A stretch of 64,000 nt of DNA from Uranotaenia lowii (lineage: Eukaryota > Arthropoda > Insecta > Diptera > Culicidae): assembly GCF_029784155.1 (NCBI RefSeq), contig NC_073693.1, forward strand, positions 233,259,102 through 233,323,101. The letters run 5' to 3'. The position numbers and the translations under genes are program-made. Shown here in pieces: positions 34,593-46,400 of this stretch. The notes beneath the pieces were generated by a model. It made no database searches. It had not been told where the DNA came from and saw only the letters and a list, made by a program, of their open reading frames with translations. The number at the start of each line of letters is the position of its first letter. The stretch's first letter is position 1.

Positions 34593-35866
34593 TATGTATG
34601 TATGTATGTATGTATGAAAACCCACCAGTGGCTGTTAGGTCTTTCGACCCGAGTCGGTACGGGAAGTCTCAATCGCACATTCAAATATTGTTCATGCTTA
34701 ACTCATCAACAATAATTGCAGCACTACCAAGGGGTCCGTTACCACTGGTTTGGGGCAGGTTTGACTCACCGAACTCACTTCCAACTGTTCGAAACATATA
34801 AAGAATCCTGAAAAGGTACCGAAGTATCTTCCTCATGATTCTAAATATGCCGAGATACTCCGGCTGGCTTGAACCCACAATCCATTGTATATCAGCTTTC
34901 CAATCGTTTGATGCCCTGCCCAACCCCCCAAAGATCCCCAATAATAGAGTTAAGCTACTTTGAACATTCTATCAATAAATAATTATGCATTTTTATTCAT
35001 CTTACCTTGAAACCATTTTATACAAAAAAAATGGAATAAAATGTATAACAATTTGATACTTAGCTGAATTTTCTGGATCTTGATTAAGGCCGCATTTTTT
35101 TTAAGTTTTTCCATATAATTTCAATCACAGTAACCATTGTACAACTTCAAGCACCTTTTCACCATGTGGATGTTGAAAATCGCCCAACGAGCAGTACATA
35201 TACAGTATAGCAATTTTATAGAATGCTGCTCATCGAGTCGACATTTCTGTTATCAATTCCTAGCCATTACTACATCAATACCATGATCACAAAACCAAAA
35301 ACCTTACAGGTTTTGATTAACTGGTTCAACTAATAAATCTTAAAACTTATCAGACAATTCACGGTTCCGATATCCTGTGTTTAGACACGCACACAAACAC
35401 AAACCATTTTAAAAAAAACACGCATTGTGAAAATCATAATCTTTATATGAATTCATCATATGAACTCATCGTCCAACTTATATTTCCCCTAGATTTAAAA
35501 ACCACTCCCCACTAGCGCTGGAACTTGCAATTTTTTTTTCACCATGTTTCCTTCTGTCTCTTTAAAATCAGGCAATTTCTGAAAAACAAGTGAAAGTTTT
35601 CCCCTTTTTATCACTGTTTAAAACCAAAACTAGCTGGATCCACGATTCCGAACGACTGAGATTCCTTTTTTTTCACAATTGCCGAACGTGCATGTTCTTC
35701 TCAGATCTACATAAAGGCAAGTAAAAAATTTCACTGCACTGTTGAACTTATGAAACTTAGACATGAAAATCGAGAAAAAATAAATTTTGTGGAATCACTA
35801 AGCAAAACGCGACCGCGGAGCAAATTGCAACCGCACTCGAGCAAGGCCAACTTAGATCCCCCATAA
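34593..35866 (-). mobile_element. Internally deleted LINE with 23-bp target duplication
   Basis: AACAGAATATCTTTTTTGAA (plus AGT) occurs at 34570-34592 and again at about 35867-35889. The left inner edge is an ATGT tetranucleotide tract (34592-34616), the 3' tail on the minus strand. On that strand the right edge starts with GGCCTTGCTCGAGTGCGGTTG, similar to the 5' end of the LINE at 26142. The 1.27 kb between holds 5' UTR-like and 3' UTR-like sequence without an RT, so this is a deleted, non-autonomous derivative. Confidence 0.75.
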
Positions 35867-35976
35867 CAGAATATCTTTTTTGAAAGTGCACATAAAATAA
35901 GAAGGCTCTAAAGAATGGTTTAGTAAAACTTTATATTTCGTGGCGTGAATTCAGTCAACTACCCTGTTCCTTTTAA

Positions 35977-38628
35977 CCTTCCAAAGCTGTTCGCAAAATT
36001 TCTGTACAAATCTATTTTAGATAAATTTGACCTATAGTTTACGTACGTTCTCCTGGCAGCAAATATTTACCGATTTCGATGAATTTAAATTCTTTGTATA
36101 GATAATTTATTCTAGTTTCTCAATATTGAAATAAAAAGTCGAAGAAATATTTTACGAGATCACCAGTAGCTGATTCCGAATGAAAAAAGTCCCGAAAAAG
36201 AGGTGACAGGTTAGAAATATTGCGCTGATTTTATAATAATTGGAATTGTCAAGAATAAATCTATCCATGAATGTATAAGTTTTTGGTGATCCAAAGGAAG
36301 TTTTGGCCGCTATCCCGGAACTTCCGGTAGGAAAAATTCTTTCTTCAAAAAAGTCACCCAATTTTTCTTTGCGTTGCTGTATCTCGCTTACCAATTGACC
36401 GATTCTCTAAATTAAAATTTTGATTTTTTTCGTTAACTTTGTTATTATTTTTGTAGAACATAGTTGGTTCCTCAAAAATCTCAGTTGTTCAGAATATGGT
36501 AATGAAACTCACGTTTTTTTTGTCATATTTCAAACTCCCCCTCGTGTCGAAGGGTTTACGGGATTTGTTAGCGTTATTTCTCTAAAATTTGAACTCAAAT
36601 TGGTCACTTTTTATATACCTATAGATTCATTAGAATCTTCTCTTTCGATTGACATACTTTTTGTGTACTGTTTTGAAAATTTGTAGCAACGTTTTTCGAA
36701 TTAACTGAAAGCTGCCAGATTTCAATCAGTTTGGCCCACGTTTTCAGCAGGTTGGTGTACAAATCTCGCACCCCTCACGTAGCCGAGGGAGAAACAAATC
36801 CTTTAACTCTCTTTTTGTCGCTCAACAAATCTACCACCCAACCCAGCAGCAGGAGGAACTGCCGTCTCGATTGGTTGATTGATTGTGCTTATGCTGAAAC
36901 CTCTTTAGATATTTTATCATTAGAATTCTTCAGTGATACATTTGTTTTGAATGCTGTGATGGTTCTTTTCATTTATTTCAAGCAGTGACTACTGCAGGAG
37001 AAACAAAATCTATGATTTAAGCAACAAATATTCTGAAATTTTAATCAAAAACTTTAATCAGCAATCGGAATCTGAAATCTGAAATCTGCAATCTGAAATC
37101 TGAAATCTGAAATCTGAAATCTGAAATCTGAAATCTGAAATCTGAAATCTGAAATCTGAAATCTGAAATCTGAAATCTGAAATCTGAAATCTGAAATCTG
37201 AAATCTGAAATCTGAAATCTGAAATCTGAAATCTGAAATCTGAAATCTGAAATCTGAAATCTGAAATCTGAAATCTGAAATCTGAAATCTGAAATCTGAA
37301 ATCTGAAATCTGAAATCTGAAATCTGAAATCTGAAATCTGAAATCTGAAATCTGAAATCTGAAATCTGAAATCTGAAATCTGAAATCTGAAATCTGAAAT
37401 CTGAAATCTGAAATCTGAAATCTGAAATCTGAAATCTGAAATCTGAATCTGAAATCTGAAATCTGAAATCTGAAATCTGAAATCTGAAATCTGAAATCTG
37501 AATCTGAAATCTGAATCTGAAATCTGAATCTGAAATCTGAATCTGAAATCTGAATCTGAAATCTGAATCTGAAATCTGAATCTGAAATCTGAATCTGAAA
37601 TCTGAATCTGAAATCTGAATCTGAAATCTGAATCTGAAATCTGAATCTGAAATCTGAATCTGAAATCTGAATCTGAAATCTGAATCTGAAATCTGAATCT
37701 GAAATCTGAATCTGAAATCTGAATCTGAAATCTGAATCTGAAATCTGAATGTGAAATCTGAATCTGAAATCTGAATCTGAAATCTGAAATCTGGAAAAAA
37801 AAATAATAAAAATGAAAAAATTAAAAAAAAAAAATAAAAAAAAAGAAAAAAAAATAAAAAATAAAAAAATAAATAAATAAAAAAAAATAAAAAAATAAAA
37901 AAAAAAATCTGAATCTGAAATCTGAATCTGAAATCTGAATCTGAAATCTGAATCTGAATCTGAAATCTGAATCTGAAATCTAAATCAAAAATCTGAAATC
38001 TGAATCAAAAATCTAAAATCTGAAATCTGAAATCTGCAATCTGAATCTGAAACTGAAGACGTGAACTTTAGAAATGTTGGAAGGGCATTAAAATAATTAT
38101 AATATAAAATATCAAAAAAGATTCCAGCAATACCTACAACAATAAAGCATTCATTTCGCAGCATCAACACAATCAATCAACAAACCACACGGCGAGACGG
38201 CAGTTCCTCCTGCTGCTGGGTTGGGTGGTAGATTTGGTGAGCGACAAAAAGAGCTCTTTTTAGGGACTTTTTTCATTCGGAATCAGCTACTGGTGATCTC
38301 GTAAAATATTTCAACTTATTATTTCGATATTGAGAAACAAGAATAAGTTATCTATACAATGAATTAACATTCATCGAAATCGGTCAATATTTGCGGCCAG
38401 GGGAACTTACGCAAACTCTCGGGTCATATAGGCCCGAACAGCCTAATTACGGATTTTTTTGAGGGAGCACTTCCGGTGGTCACAGGAAGTTGCCTGGTAC
38501 TACAGATTGTGTATTTCGTGATTCCCTAGGGAGGTTTTCGAAATCAAATATTTGCGATTTTTCCTCGAAGAGTTATGATGATTTGAATGTGCGTCATATT
38601 GACCCGAACGACTTTGGAAGGTTAAAGT
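35977..38628. repeat. Foldback element enclosing a satellite
   Basis: Inverted pairs: AACCTTCCAAAG (35977) with CTTTGGAAGGTT (about 38613); ATTTCGATGAAT (about 36073) with ATTCATCGAAATC (about 38369); the ACGAGATCACCAGTAGCTGA block (about 36153) with its complement near 38285; and the GGAGGAACTGCCGTCTCG block (about 36852) with its complement near 38200. The interior holds about 1 kb of GAAATCT satellite. The arms are interrupted, so the element is old or rearranged. Confidence 0.8.
37064..38053. repeat. GAAATCT satellite with 7- and 13-bp periods
   Basis: About 54 consecutive GAAATCT heptamers run to about 37440. From about 37441 to 37790 the unit becomes a 13-mer, GAAATCTGAATCT. An A-rich tract (37795-37905) interrupts, and the 13-mer resumes to about 38050. 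Spacer-free, so not a CRISPR array. Confidence 0.97.
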
Positions 38629-38645
38629 GAGTGAATTCACGTCAC

Positions 38646-40240
38646 AACTTCAAATAAGCATTACTTCGTTCGTTATTATTCAATCGAAAAACTACGTACA
38701 TTAAATTCTGGGAAATTGTTTTTTCTACAACTCATTTGAAGACACCGATATTCTATTTCCACAGAGAGAACAGGAAATCAAAGTTGTATGTACTAAAGTC
38801 CAAAATGGTCTATTGTAGCGTGAATTCACGTCACAAAAGTAATCGATCAGAACAAAAACAACTTAAATTTTATGATGACCAAATAATATTCATTTTGAAG
38901 GAAATTCAATTTGCGACCGTTAGCTACAATTTTTTTCATTTTCAAGTAAATTGTTTGACATCTAGAATGATAACAGTGCAGAAAAGTCCGGAAAAGACGT
39001 CACGGTGGAATGTGTCCAATTGCTTTTTTCCATTTTTTTTTTAAATTTTTTACTTTACACGGGAATTTGTTGAGAACTTTTTCAGTTAAGCAACGAACGA
39101 TAATGGATAATTTTTGAAAATATACATGGACATGTGAAAGTTGAACTATGGTGAAATCCGTATGCACTTGCCCCGGTGCACCTTGCACATTTTTTCCTGT
39201 TCAGAATTTATGTGAAACACTCTTCAGCATTCTTTTGACCTTTATTGGAAAACTCGAAGAATTCATTCACTTCTTTTGGTAACGATTTTTTTTCTTTTTG
39301 ATTCTTTTTGCTCTCGTGACCCCGAAATGTAAAATTATTATTATTATTATTATTATCAGTGACGCACCACAGTTATCAATCCGGTTCCAAAATAGTGCCC
39401 TGAACACTGACATTGGCCCTGAATAAAACACATCTGGCCTACCCATATCAAATTAATATACTAGTACGTAGGTCCTCAAGGTTATTATTACTGTCATCAT
39501 CATCATCACCATCGTTATGATTATCATCACCACCAGTAGCAGCTATTCAGCAACAGCAGCACCTCCCCAATAAATGAGCAGAAATGTTTGAGGAAATGTT
39601 CGTGAGGACTTCTTTTGTATATAACTTGGTCGTGAGTGCGATTCAGTCAATGTTCGTCAAAAAAATAACAACAACAAAACAAACCTATAGCGTAATCACA
39701 CTGAAATTGCGCTACCAAGAATCCCACCCGTGTAACGTTATAATCTCAGCCACAGTCTTGTTGACAAATATTAGCACAGCGAGGAAAAAAACAGATTTGC
39801 TGCAACCTTCTGATTTTTATCATTCAAAAAGTTGGGAACGAACACACTTCAGAATGTTCATAATGCACCAACAAGTAGGAGAGTATTGTCAAAATTTGGT
39901 GAGCCAACTGTAGGATTAGCAATCCGTATTACATCAACAGGCCTCTCATCCAACAAACCCCCTAACCAAATAACCATAGAGAACTTAATTCGGGATTAGG
40001 TATTCCGAAAGTCTTATGTTCTTGTCAAAGTGTCAAACAACCCAAACAGAGGAAGCATAAGAACAACGAACTGGAAGCGTGAAATAGAATTAACACAAAA
40101 AATCAATACCTTCAGACGTTCGCGCGTTCCTTAGCACCTATTGATTATCCAATTGGGAAATGTCACCGAGCTCTACCCAAATGGGGTGGTTGATAGAACT
40201 CAACTTTTCGAAACAAATGCTGGGTACCTTGGGCCGGTGT
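38646..40240. other. DNA upstream of the ABCG gene
   Basis: Contains microsatellites (ATT repeats near 39336-39356; ATC repeats near 39496-39535) and no coding structure. The part nearest 40240 is less AT-rich and may hold regulatory sequence for the transporter. Confidence 0.4.
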
Positions 40241-40243
40241 AAT

Positions 40244-40277
40244 TCAGTCGTTAATTGTTGTCGGTTCGATTCGGTTG
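40244..40277 (+). promoter_or_regulatory. Candidate Inr + DPE core promoter of the ABCG gene
   Basis: An arthropod initiator TCAGTC (40244-40249) sets A+1 at 40246. At exactly +28 to +32 lies GGTTG (40273-40277), matching the downstream promoter element consensus RGWYV. No TATA box is seen at -30. This predicts a 5' UTR of 127 nt. Confidence 0.5.
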
Positions 40278-40336
40278 TGCTGTGTTCTTCTTCGACAATT
40301 GTTTCTGGTTTCGGGTGTTTCTGTTTAGGCTCTTCT

Positions 40337-40366
40337 ATGTTGTGTCGATTGTTACTGCCGGTTTGA
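40337..40366 (+). CDS. Upstream ORF of nine codons in the ABCG 5' UTR
   Basis: ATG at 40337 opens a frame of nine codons (MLCRLLLPV) that ends with TGA at 40364-40366, six nucleotides before the main ATG and in the same frame. It could damp translation of the main ORF. The TGA also shows that the main frame cannot extend upstream in an unspliced transcript. Confidence 0.4.
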   Translation: MLCRLLLPV

Positions 40367-40372
40367 TACACA

Positions 40373-40473
40373 ATGGGTGCCGCCACAATGGAGTTGGATC
40401 ATTTCTACGAAAACCAGTTCATTAAAAATAGTGTACGGTTGAAGATACACGAACTGTTTCAGTTAACTCGAAA
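40373..40473 (+). CDS. ABCG exon 1 (N-terminus)
   Basis: Encodes [20 protein letters not shown] and 13 more residues. It ends after two bases of a Lys codon (AA) at donor GTAAGT (40474). An in-frame TGA lies six nucleotides upstream of the ATG, so this Met, or the Met five residues later, is the start. Confidence 0.8.
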
Positions 40474-43400
40474 GTAAGTTGAATGGATCGTAATGGGTAC
40501 TTAAATTCAACCCGTAGGCCGTAGGTTGAGGGTCGTGTGTAAACAACAGTAATCGAGACCTTAGAGATTATATACAGCTTGTTGTTGCATTCCTGCAACA
40601 TTTTAAGAAAATGGTCGGTTATTTTATTCCCTAATAGATATTTACTAGTTCATACACCCTTAATATTTCCTACGGAAGTTGGATGAATGGAACCTAACAG
40701 AGGTTTTAATGATCTAACAGATTGTGTTAAAAAACAATGCCACAGGAGCTGTTCAACAGACTGGGTCGATTTTGGGTCATTTTTAAATTTCTCATACCCT
40801 GGAGTCTAAATGCATCGTTTTGCTTAAAAACTGATCCATGATTATTTTTTTTGCCGAATTTCCAAGTAACGTTTACATGAGTAAATTTGAACTTTTAGGT
40901 TTGTATGAAAAAAAATGAATAATCAACATCATTTTTACAGACCCGAATGACCCGGGTGGTTAAAAGGTCTCTAATAAATTATAATAATAATAATAACATC
41001 ATTTTTGTTTCTTCTGTGGAAACGAGCCTGTTAATGGTTTTTATGCCAAATTCCAAGACCGTAACTTATTATCTAATTAGACAAAAAACTTATGAAGTGT
41101 GGAGTATATCTTTCGGCACTGACAAACAATAAATTCAATTAACATCACTTCACAGTATGGATTTTTGATTAAAAATTAAATTCAGGAAAACTATCCTTTC
41201 TTATGAAAAAAAAACACGAGGAATCGAATGGTCTACACCGCTTCCTGATTAAATGACTCTAACGCCTCATTTTGCCCGATTTCCCCAAATTTTTGGGGTG
41301 TAAAGTTATAATTCTGATTGTAGCAATCTACCTTGCAACAAAAAAAGTCATATATAAACCATGTTTAAAAAAGTCGGCTGAATCGATTGGTGTACTCCAA
41401 TTGTTGTTTTTATTACGAAAAGTGGCTCATTTTGCCTCTTTTCCCCTATACTTAAGAAATTTTTTTTCAAACAAATGCAGTCAAACAAAGTGTAATCCAA
41501 CAATTTTTCATCATGAATAATCATTTTTTGGTAAATTTATTCATCCTCTAGCTAATTTTTTTTCGATTATAGTCGTTTTACCATCATTATGGCATTCGCG
41601 ACTTTATCAACGTTACAATACGCGGATCGTTATTGAAAAACTTATCCGGTACAACTGTGTTCGATGTTTACTCTTGGGCTCGAACTCGCGGACATCTGCT
41701 CAGTAGACAACAGACTTGCCAACTGAGCTATACCACAAGCCCCCCTCTAGCTAATCATGTCGCTTTTTTGCACTGGAATGAATAGAAACGGCTTAATATC
41801 CCAAACTTTCCCTAGCTAATTTAAATTTGTTCATAAATTTGAATGTGTTCTGGACAACGTGGCTTCACGACCTGTTGAACAATACTATATTGTAACGGAC
41901 AGCCTTAGCTCTGTTGAGGCTATTCGTTCAATAAAGCCCGGAAAGAATTCATCGTACTTTCTTGAGAAGATACGAGATATTTTGAGTACTTTATCAAAAC
42001 ACTGCTTTTCCATCACCTTTGTTTGGGTCCCCTCACATTGTTCGATAATAGGCAATGAGAAGGCAGATTCACTGGCAAAGGTGGGTGCAATGGAAGGTGA
42101 CACATACCAACGGGAAATGGTCTTTAACGAATTTTACTCTTTGGTTCGGAGAAACTCTCTTCTCAACTGGCAGCGAAAATGGGACGAGGATGAGTTGGGT
42201 CGGTGGCTCCATTCCATTATCCCAAAGGTAAGTCTTAAACCCTGGTTTAATAGATTGAACTTGAGTCGAGATTTTATTCGAATATTTTCCCGTCTCATGT
42301 CCAATCATTATTCCTTAGACGCGGTACTCTATCGTGTAAATATTGCTGGCAGCAATTTATGTAGTTGTGGCCAAGGTTACCATGATATTGAGCATATTGT
42401 TTGGTCGTGTGAGACCCACCTTGTCGCCAGATCGAATCTTATTGACTCCCTTCAAGCCCGAGGGAAACCACCTAATGTTCCAGTGAGAGATGTGCTAGCT
42501 GTGATAGACTTGGATTACATGTTTGAAATCTATCTTTTTCTAAAAGCTATCGATCTCCACCTGTAATTCTTTTTATTTTCATGTTTCCCTTTCTGTCTTC
42601 TTTTGCCTTTAAAAAACTGTTAGTTTTAAGCAATCAATTGTAAAAATCAAATCGAGTTTGGCTCCTTCAAACCTACTGGTACGAGCCGTTTCAAATAAAT
42701 AATTGTTAAAAAAAATAAATTTGAATGTAAAAATCGAGCAATTCACATACCAAATGCAAAAATCAAGTGATTTAGTGTAAAATTTGTCGTTGAATTTAGT
42801 GGTACACCACCGCTTAGCGCTTACGAGAATAGCCGCAATCACCCCGATTTCCCCTAAAATCGAGCAAAATGTTGATAAAAATGATTATAGCAAATGACAA
42901 AAAATGCACAAAAATGATTTAAATAGGTGTCAAATTCATTGCTCAATCGAATGATGTACACCGCTTAGCGTTAAGTTGACGAGAAGAGCCTCAATCACCC
43001 CAATTTACCCTAAAATAAGGCGATATGTACCAAAAAATCGTAGTAACAAATGTGAAAGCATCAGAAAAGGCACACAAATGATTGAATCAGATTTTAAAGT
43101 TATTTTTTAATTGAATGGTCAACACCCCTTAGTATTAAGTTTACGAGATAGTTCTCATTTTCTTCAGTTTTCCCTAAATTTATTTATGAATTCATGCAAT
43201 GTAATTTAGAATATCCAAATGAGAAAGTATCAGCGAAGGTTATAAAAAAATGAAATCAAAACTCAAGCTCAAAATTAAATAAAAACTGTTGAATCGACAA
43301 GAAAAGCATCATCATGTTTAAACCAATATCAATTATCAATGCAACAAAATATCGTTAAAATTTAAGGGAAAAGGGGGCGATCCAGGCTGTTTTCGTCAAA

Positions 43401-46400
43401 CTAAACGTTTAGCTGTGTACATCATTCTGTTCAACAATTAGTTTTTCACATGGATCAATTGTTTCTGTGCACTTTCTGATGCATTCTCGAGTGTTACAAG
43501 ATTTTTTTATATATTGCAAGTATTTAGGGGAAATTGAGGCAATTGGTACTTCATTCATCAACAGAAATCACGCGGTGTCCATTATTTCATTAAACAGTTA
43601 ATTTTACACATGTTTTAATGTTTTTGTACCTTTTATAATACTTTCTCATTTGTTATTACGATTTTTTGGTTCATATTGTATGAGTTTATTAATGAATTTA
43701 GGGGAAATTGGGGAAAATGAGACTTTTCTCGTCAACTCAGTGCTAAGCAGTGTTTTTCATTCGATGCAACAACAAGTTTTCCACCCTCGTTCCCGTTTGA
43801 TTTGTTACAATGTTTTTACTAGTGTGTGGTGGTAAATGCAACTCTATCTGTATCTACCACTTCATAGTAGTTGGCATGTGCGCAACAAAAATTTGAAATG
43901 TGATGGTAATGCTTCTAAATAAAAATTCTACCCGCTCATTTTCACCATTTTTCATTTCATCTAACGTTCTATCCATCTATAAAATTTCATAATCTTAAGA
44001 TGTCTTCACTAAAAAGACATCACTTTTCACCGATAAGGCTGATAAATCAAAAGTGAAAATTGAAAAAAAAAACCGTTATTAATTCTGGTGACACTGTAAA
44101 GTTACACAAACGTTTGGTCATCAGAGTTTTAAGTTGAATTACTACTTTGTAGAACAATTTATAGTGTTTAAAATCACGTGCAAAAAGTTACAACGATTTT
44201 AGCTTTTGATTTAGATTTTGCTTTTACTGTTTCGTATTTTCATATGAAATCAATGGAAAACTTATTGCAAAACCATAATCCCGGGAACTGTTTAATCCCT
44301 GTTTTTGAATTATTCGGTATCTTCAATATTTTTTCATCTAAGAATGAATTTCTGTCTGTCTGTCTGTCTGTTCCCTATAGACTCAGAAACTACTGAACCG
44401 ATTTGCGTGAAACTTGGCAGGTGGGGGTATTGGAGGCCGGGGAAGGTTCCTATTATGGTCTGAGACCCCTCTCCCTACCAGGAAGGGAGGGAGGGGCCTC
44501 CCAAACAAAAGCCAATTTTTTGCATAACTCGAGAACCAATCAAGCAAATGGTATCAGATTTGGCATGGGGTGGTATTTGGGAACGGGGAATATTTCAATG
44601 AATATAAGGTACCCCTCCCTCCTCTCAGTGGGGTGATAGGAATGGGGGAGGGGGGCTACCTTTCAATTTTTCATATAACTCCAAAACTAATCAAGATATT
44701 GAAACCAAATTTGGCATGGGAAGGTATTTTGATACGAGTAATATTTCAATGATTATTTTAGACCCCTCCTAATTCTGGTGACACTGTAAAGTTACACAAA
44801 CGTTTGGTCATCAGAGTTTTAAGTTGAATTACTACTTTGTAGAACAATTTATAGTGTTTAAAATCACGTGCAAAAAGTTACAACGATTTTAGCTTTTGAT
44901 TTAGATTTTGCTTTTACTGTTTCGTATTTTCATATGAAATCAATGGAAAACTTATTGCAAAACCATAATCCCGGGAACTGTTTAATCCCTGTTTTTGAAT
45001 TATTCGGTATCTTCAATATTTTTTCATCTAAGAATGAATTTCTGTCTGTCTGTCTGTCTGTTCCCTATAGACTCAGAAACTACTGAACCGATTTGCGTGA
45101 AACTTGGCAGGTGGGGGTATTGGAGGCCGGGGAAGGTTCCTATTATGGTCTGAGACCCCTCTCCCTACCAGGAAGGGAGGGAGGGGCCTCCCAAACAAAA
45201 GCCAATTTTTTGCATAACTCGAGAACCAATCAAGCAAATGGTATCAGATTTGGCATGGGGTGGTATTTGGGAACGGGGAATATTTCAATGAATATAAGGT
45301 ACCCCTCCCTCCTCTCAGTGGGGTGATAGGAATGGGGGAGGGGGGCTACCTTTCAATTTTTCATATAACTCCAAAACTAATCAAGATATTGAAACCAAAT
45401 TTGGCATGGGAAGGTATTTTGATACGAGTAATATTTCAATGATTATTTTAGACCCCTCCCTCTTTGCAGTTGAAAGGGGGAGGGGCCTATTTGATATTTT
45501 TTCACATAACTCAAAAACTAATAAAGCAAATAGAACCAAATTTGGCATGGGAAGGTATTTGAATAGGAAAAATATTTCTATGATTATTTGAGACCCCTCC
45601 CACTTTCCAGTAGGGAGATATAAAGGAGCGAGGAGCCCTCTTTTAAATTTTTTACATAACTCAAAAACGAATCAAGCAAATGGAACCGAATTTGGCATGG
45701 GCGGATATTTGGGAACGTGACATGTTCTAATGATTGTTTGAGACCCCTGTCTACTTCCAGCGGGAAGAAAGGAAAGAGGGAGGAAGTTTCATACAATTTT
45801 TACTGTATAACTCAAGAACTACAACAGCAAAGGGAACCAATTTTTTCACGGAACAATATTTGGGTACGAGAAATGTTTCTATGAATATTTGGTATCCCTC
45901 ACTTCTTCAAAGAGGAGGATGAAAAGAAGGAGGAGAGGTCTCCCTTACAATTTTTAGTATAACTGGAGAGCTGATCGAAATTGAACCATATTCGGCATGT
46001 GAGGGTGTTTGGATACGAGCAATGTTTCTATTATAAATTGAAGCCCCACCGTTTCAGAGGAAAGATATAAAGGGGGAAACGGGGGCTTCTATACATTTTT
46101 TTTTGCCTAACTCGAGAATTAATCGAGCAAATGAAACCAAATTTGGCATCAAAAAGTGTTTGAGTACGAAAAATACTTTTATGAATATTAAGTTATCACC
46201 CCTCCATTCAATGGGGAGAATAGATGGTGGGATGGTACTCCCTTTCAAGTGTATGCACAACTCAAGAATTTACTACGCAAATAAAACCAGATTCGGCATG
46301 AGACGGTATTTCAACACGAGAATTTTTTCTATGTGAAACAATTCCTTTCTTGCTATAGTATAATAGAATTGGGAATATGGGAAAATAAGAGGAAAGCTTA

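Larger units (their letters stand above)
41225..43760. repeat. Diverged ~155-bp tandem array that reverses orientation
   Basis: Forward units (41225-41460 and 42770-43150) share a TACACCGCTTAGC-like block, ACGAGAAGAGCCTCAATCACC and a CCCAATTTACCCTAAAAT block. Reversed units (about 43360-43760) share AGGGGAAATTGGGG, GTCAACTCAGTGCTAAGC and complements of the same motifs. The switch is near 43300. The forward part is interrupted by a SINE and an I-type LINE. Confidence 0.65.

Noticed and set aside
34681..34941. 86-codon minus-strand frame as a gene
   Set aside because: It lies in the 3' part of the deleted LINE and shows no recognisable domain.
37064..38053. CRISPR-like array
   Set aside because: Heptamer/13-mer satellite with no unique spacers in a eukaryotic context.
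44178..45442. Repeated short frames as a gene family
   Set aside because: They are copies created by the 690-bp duplication and the minisatellite.
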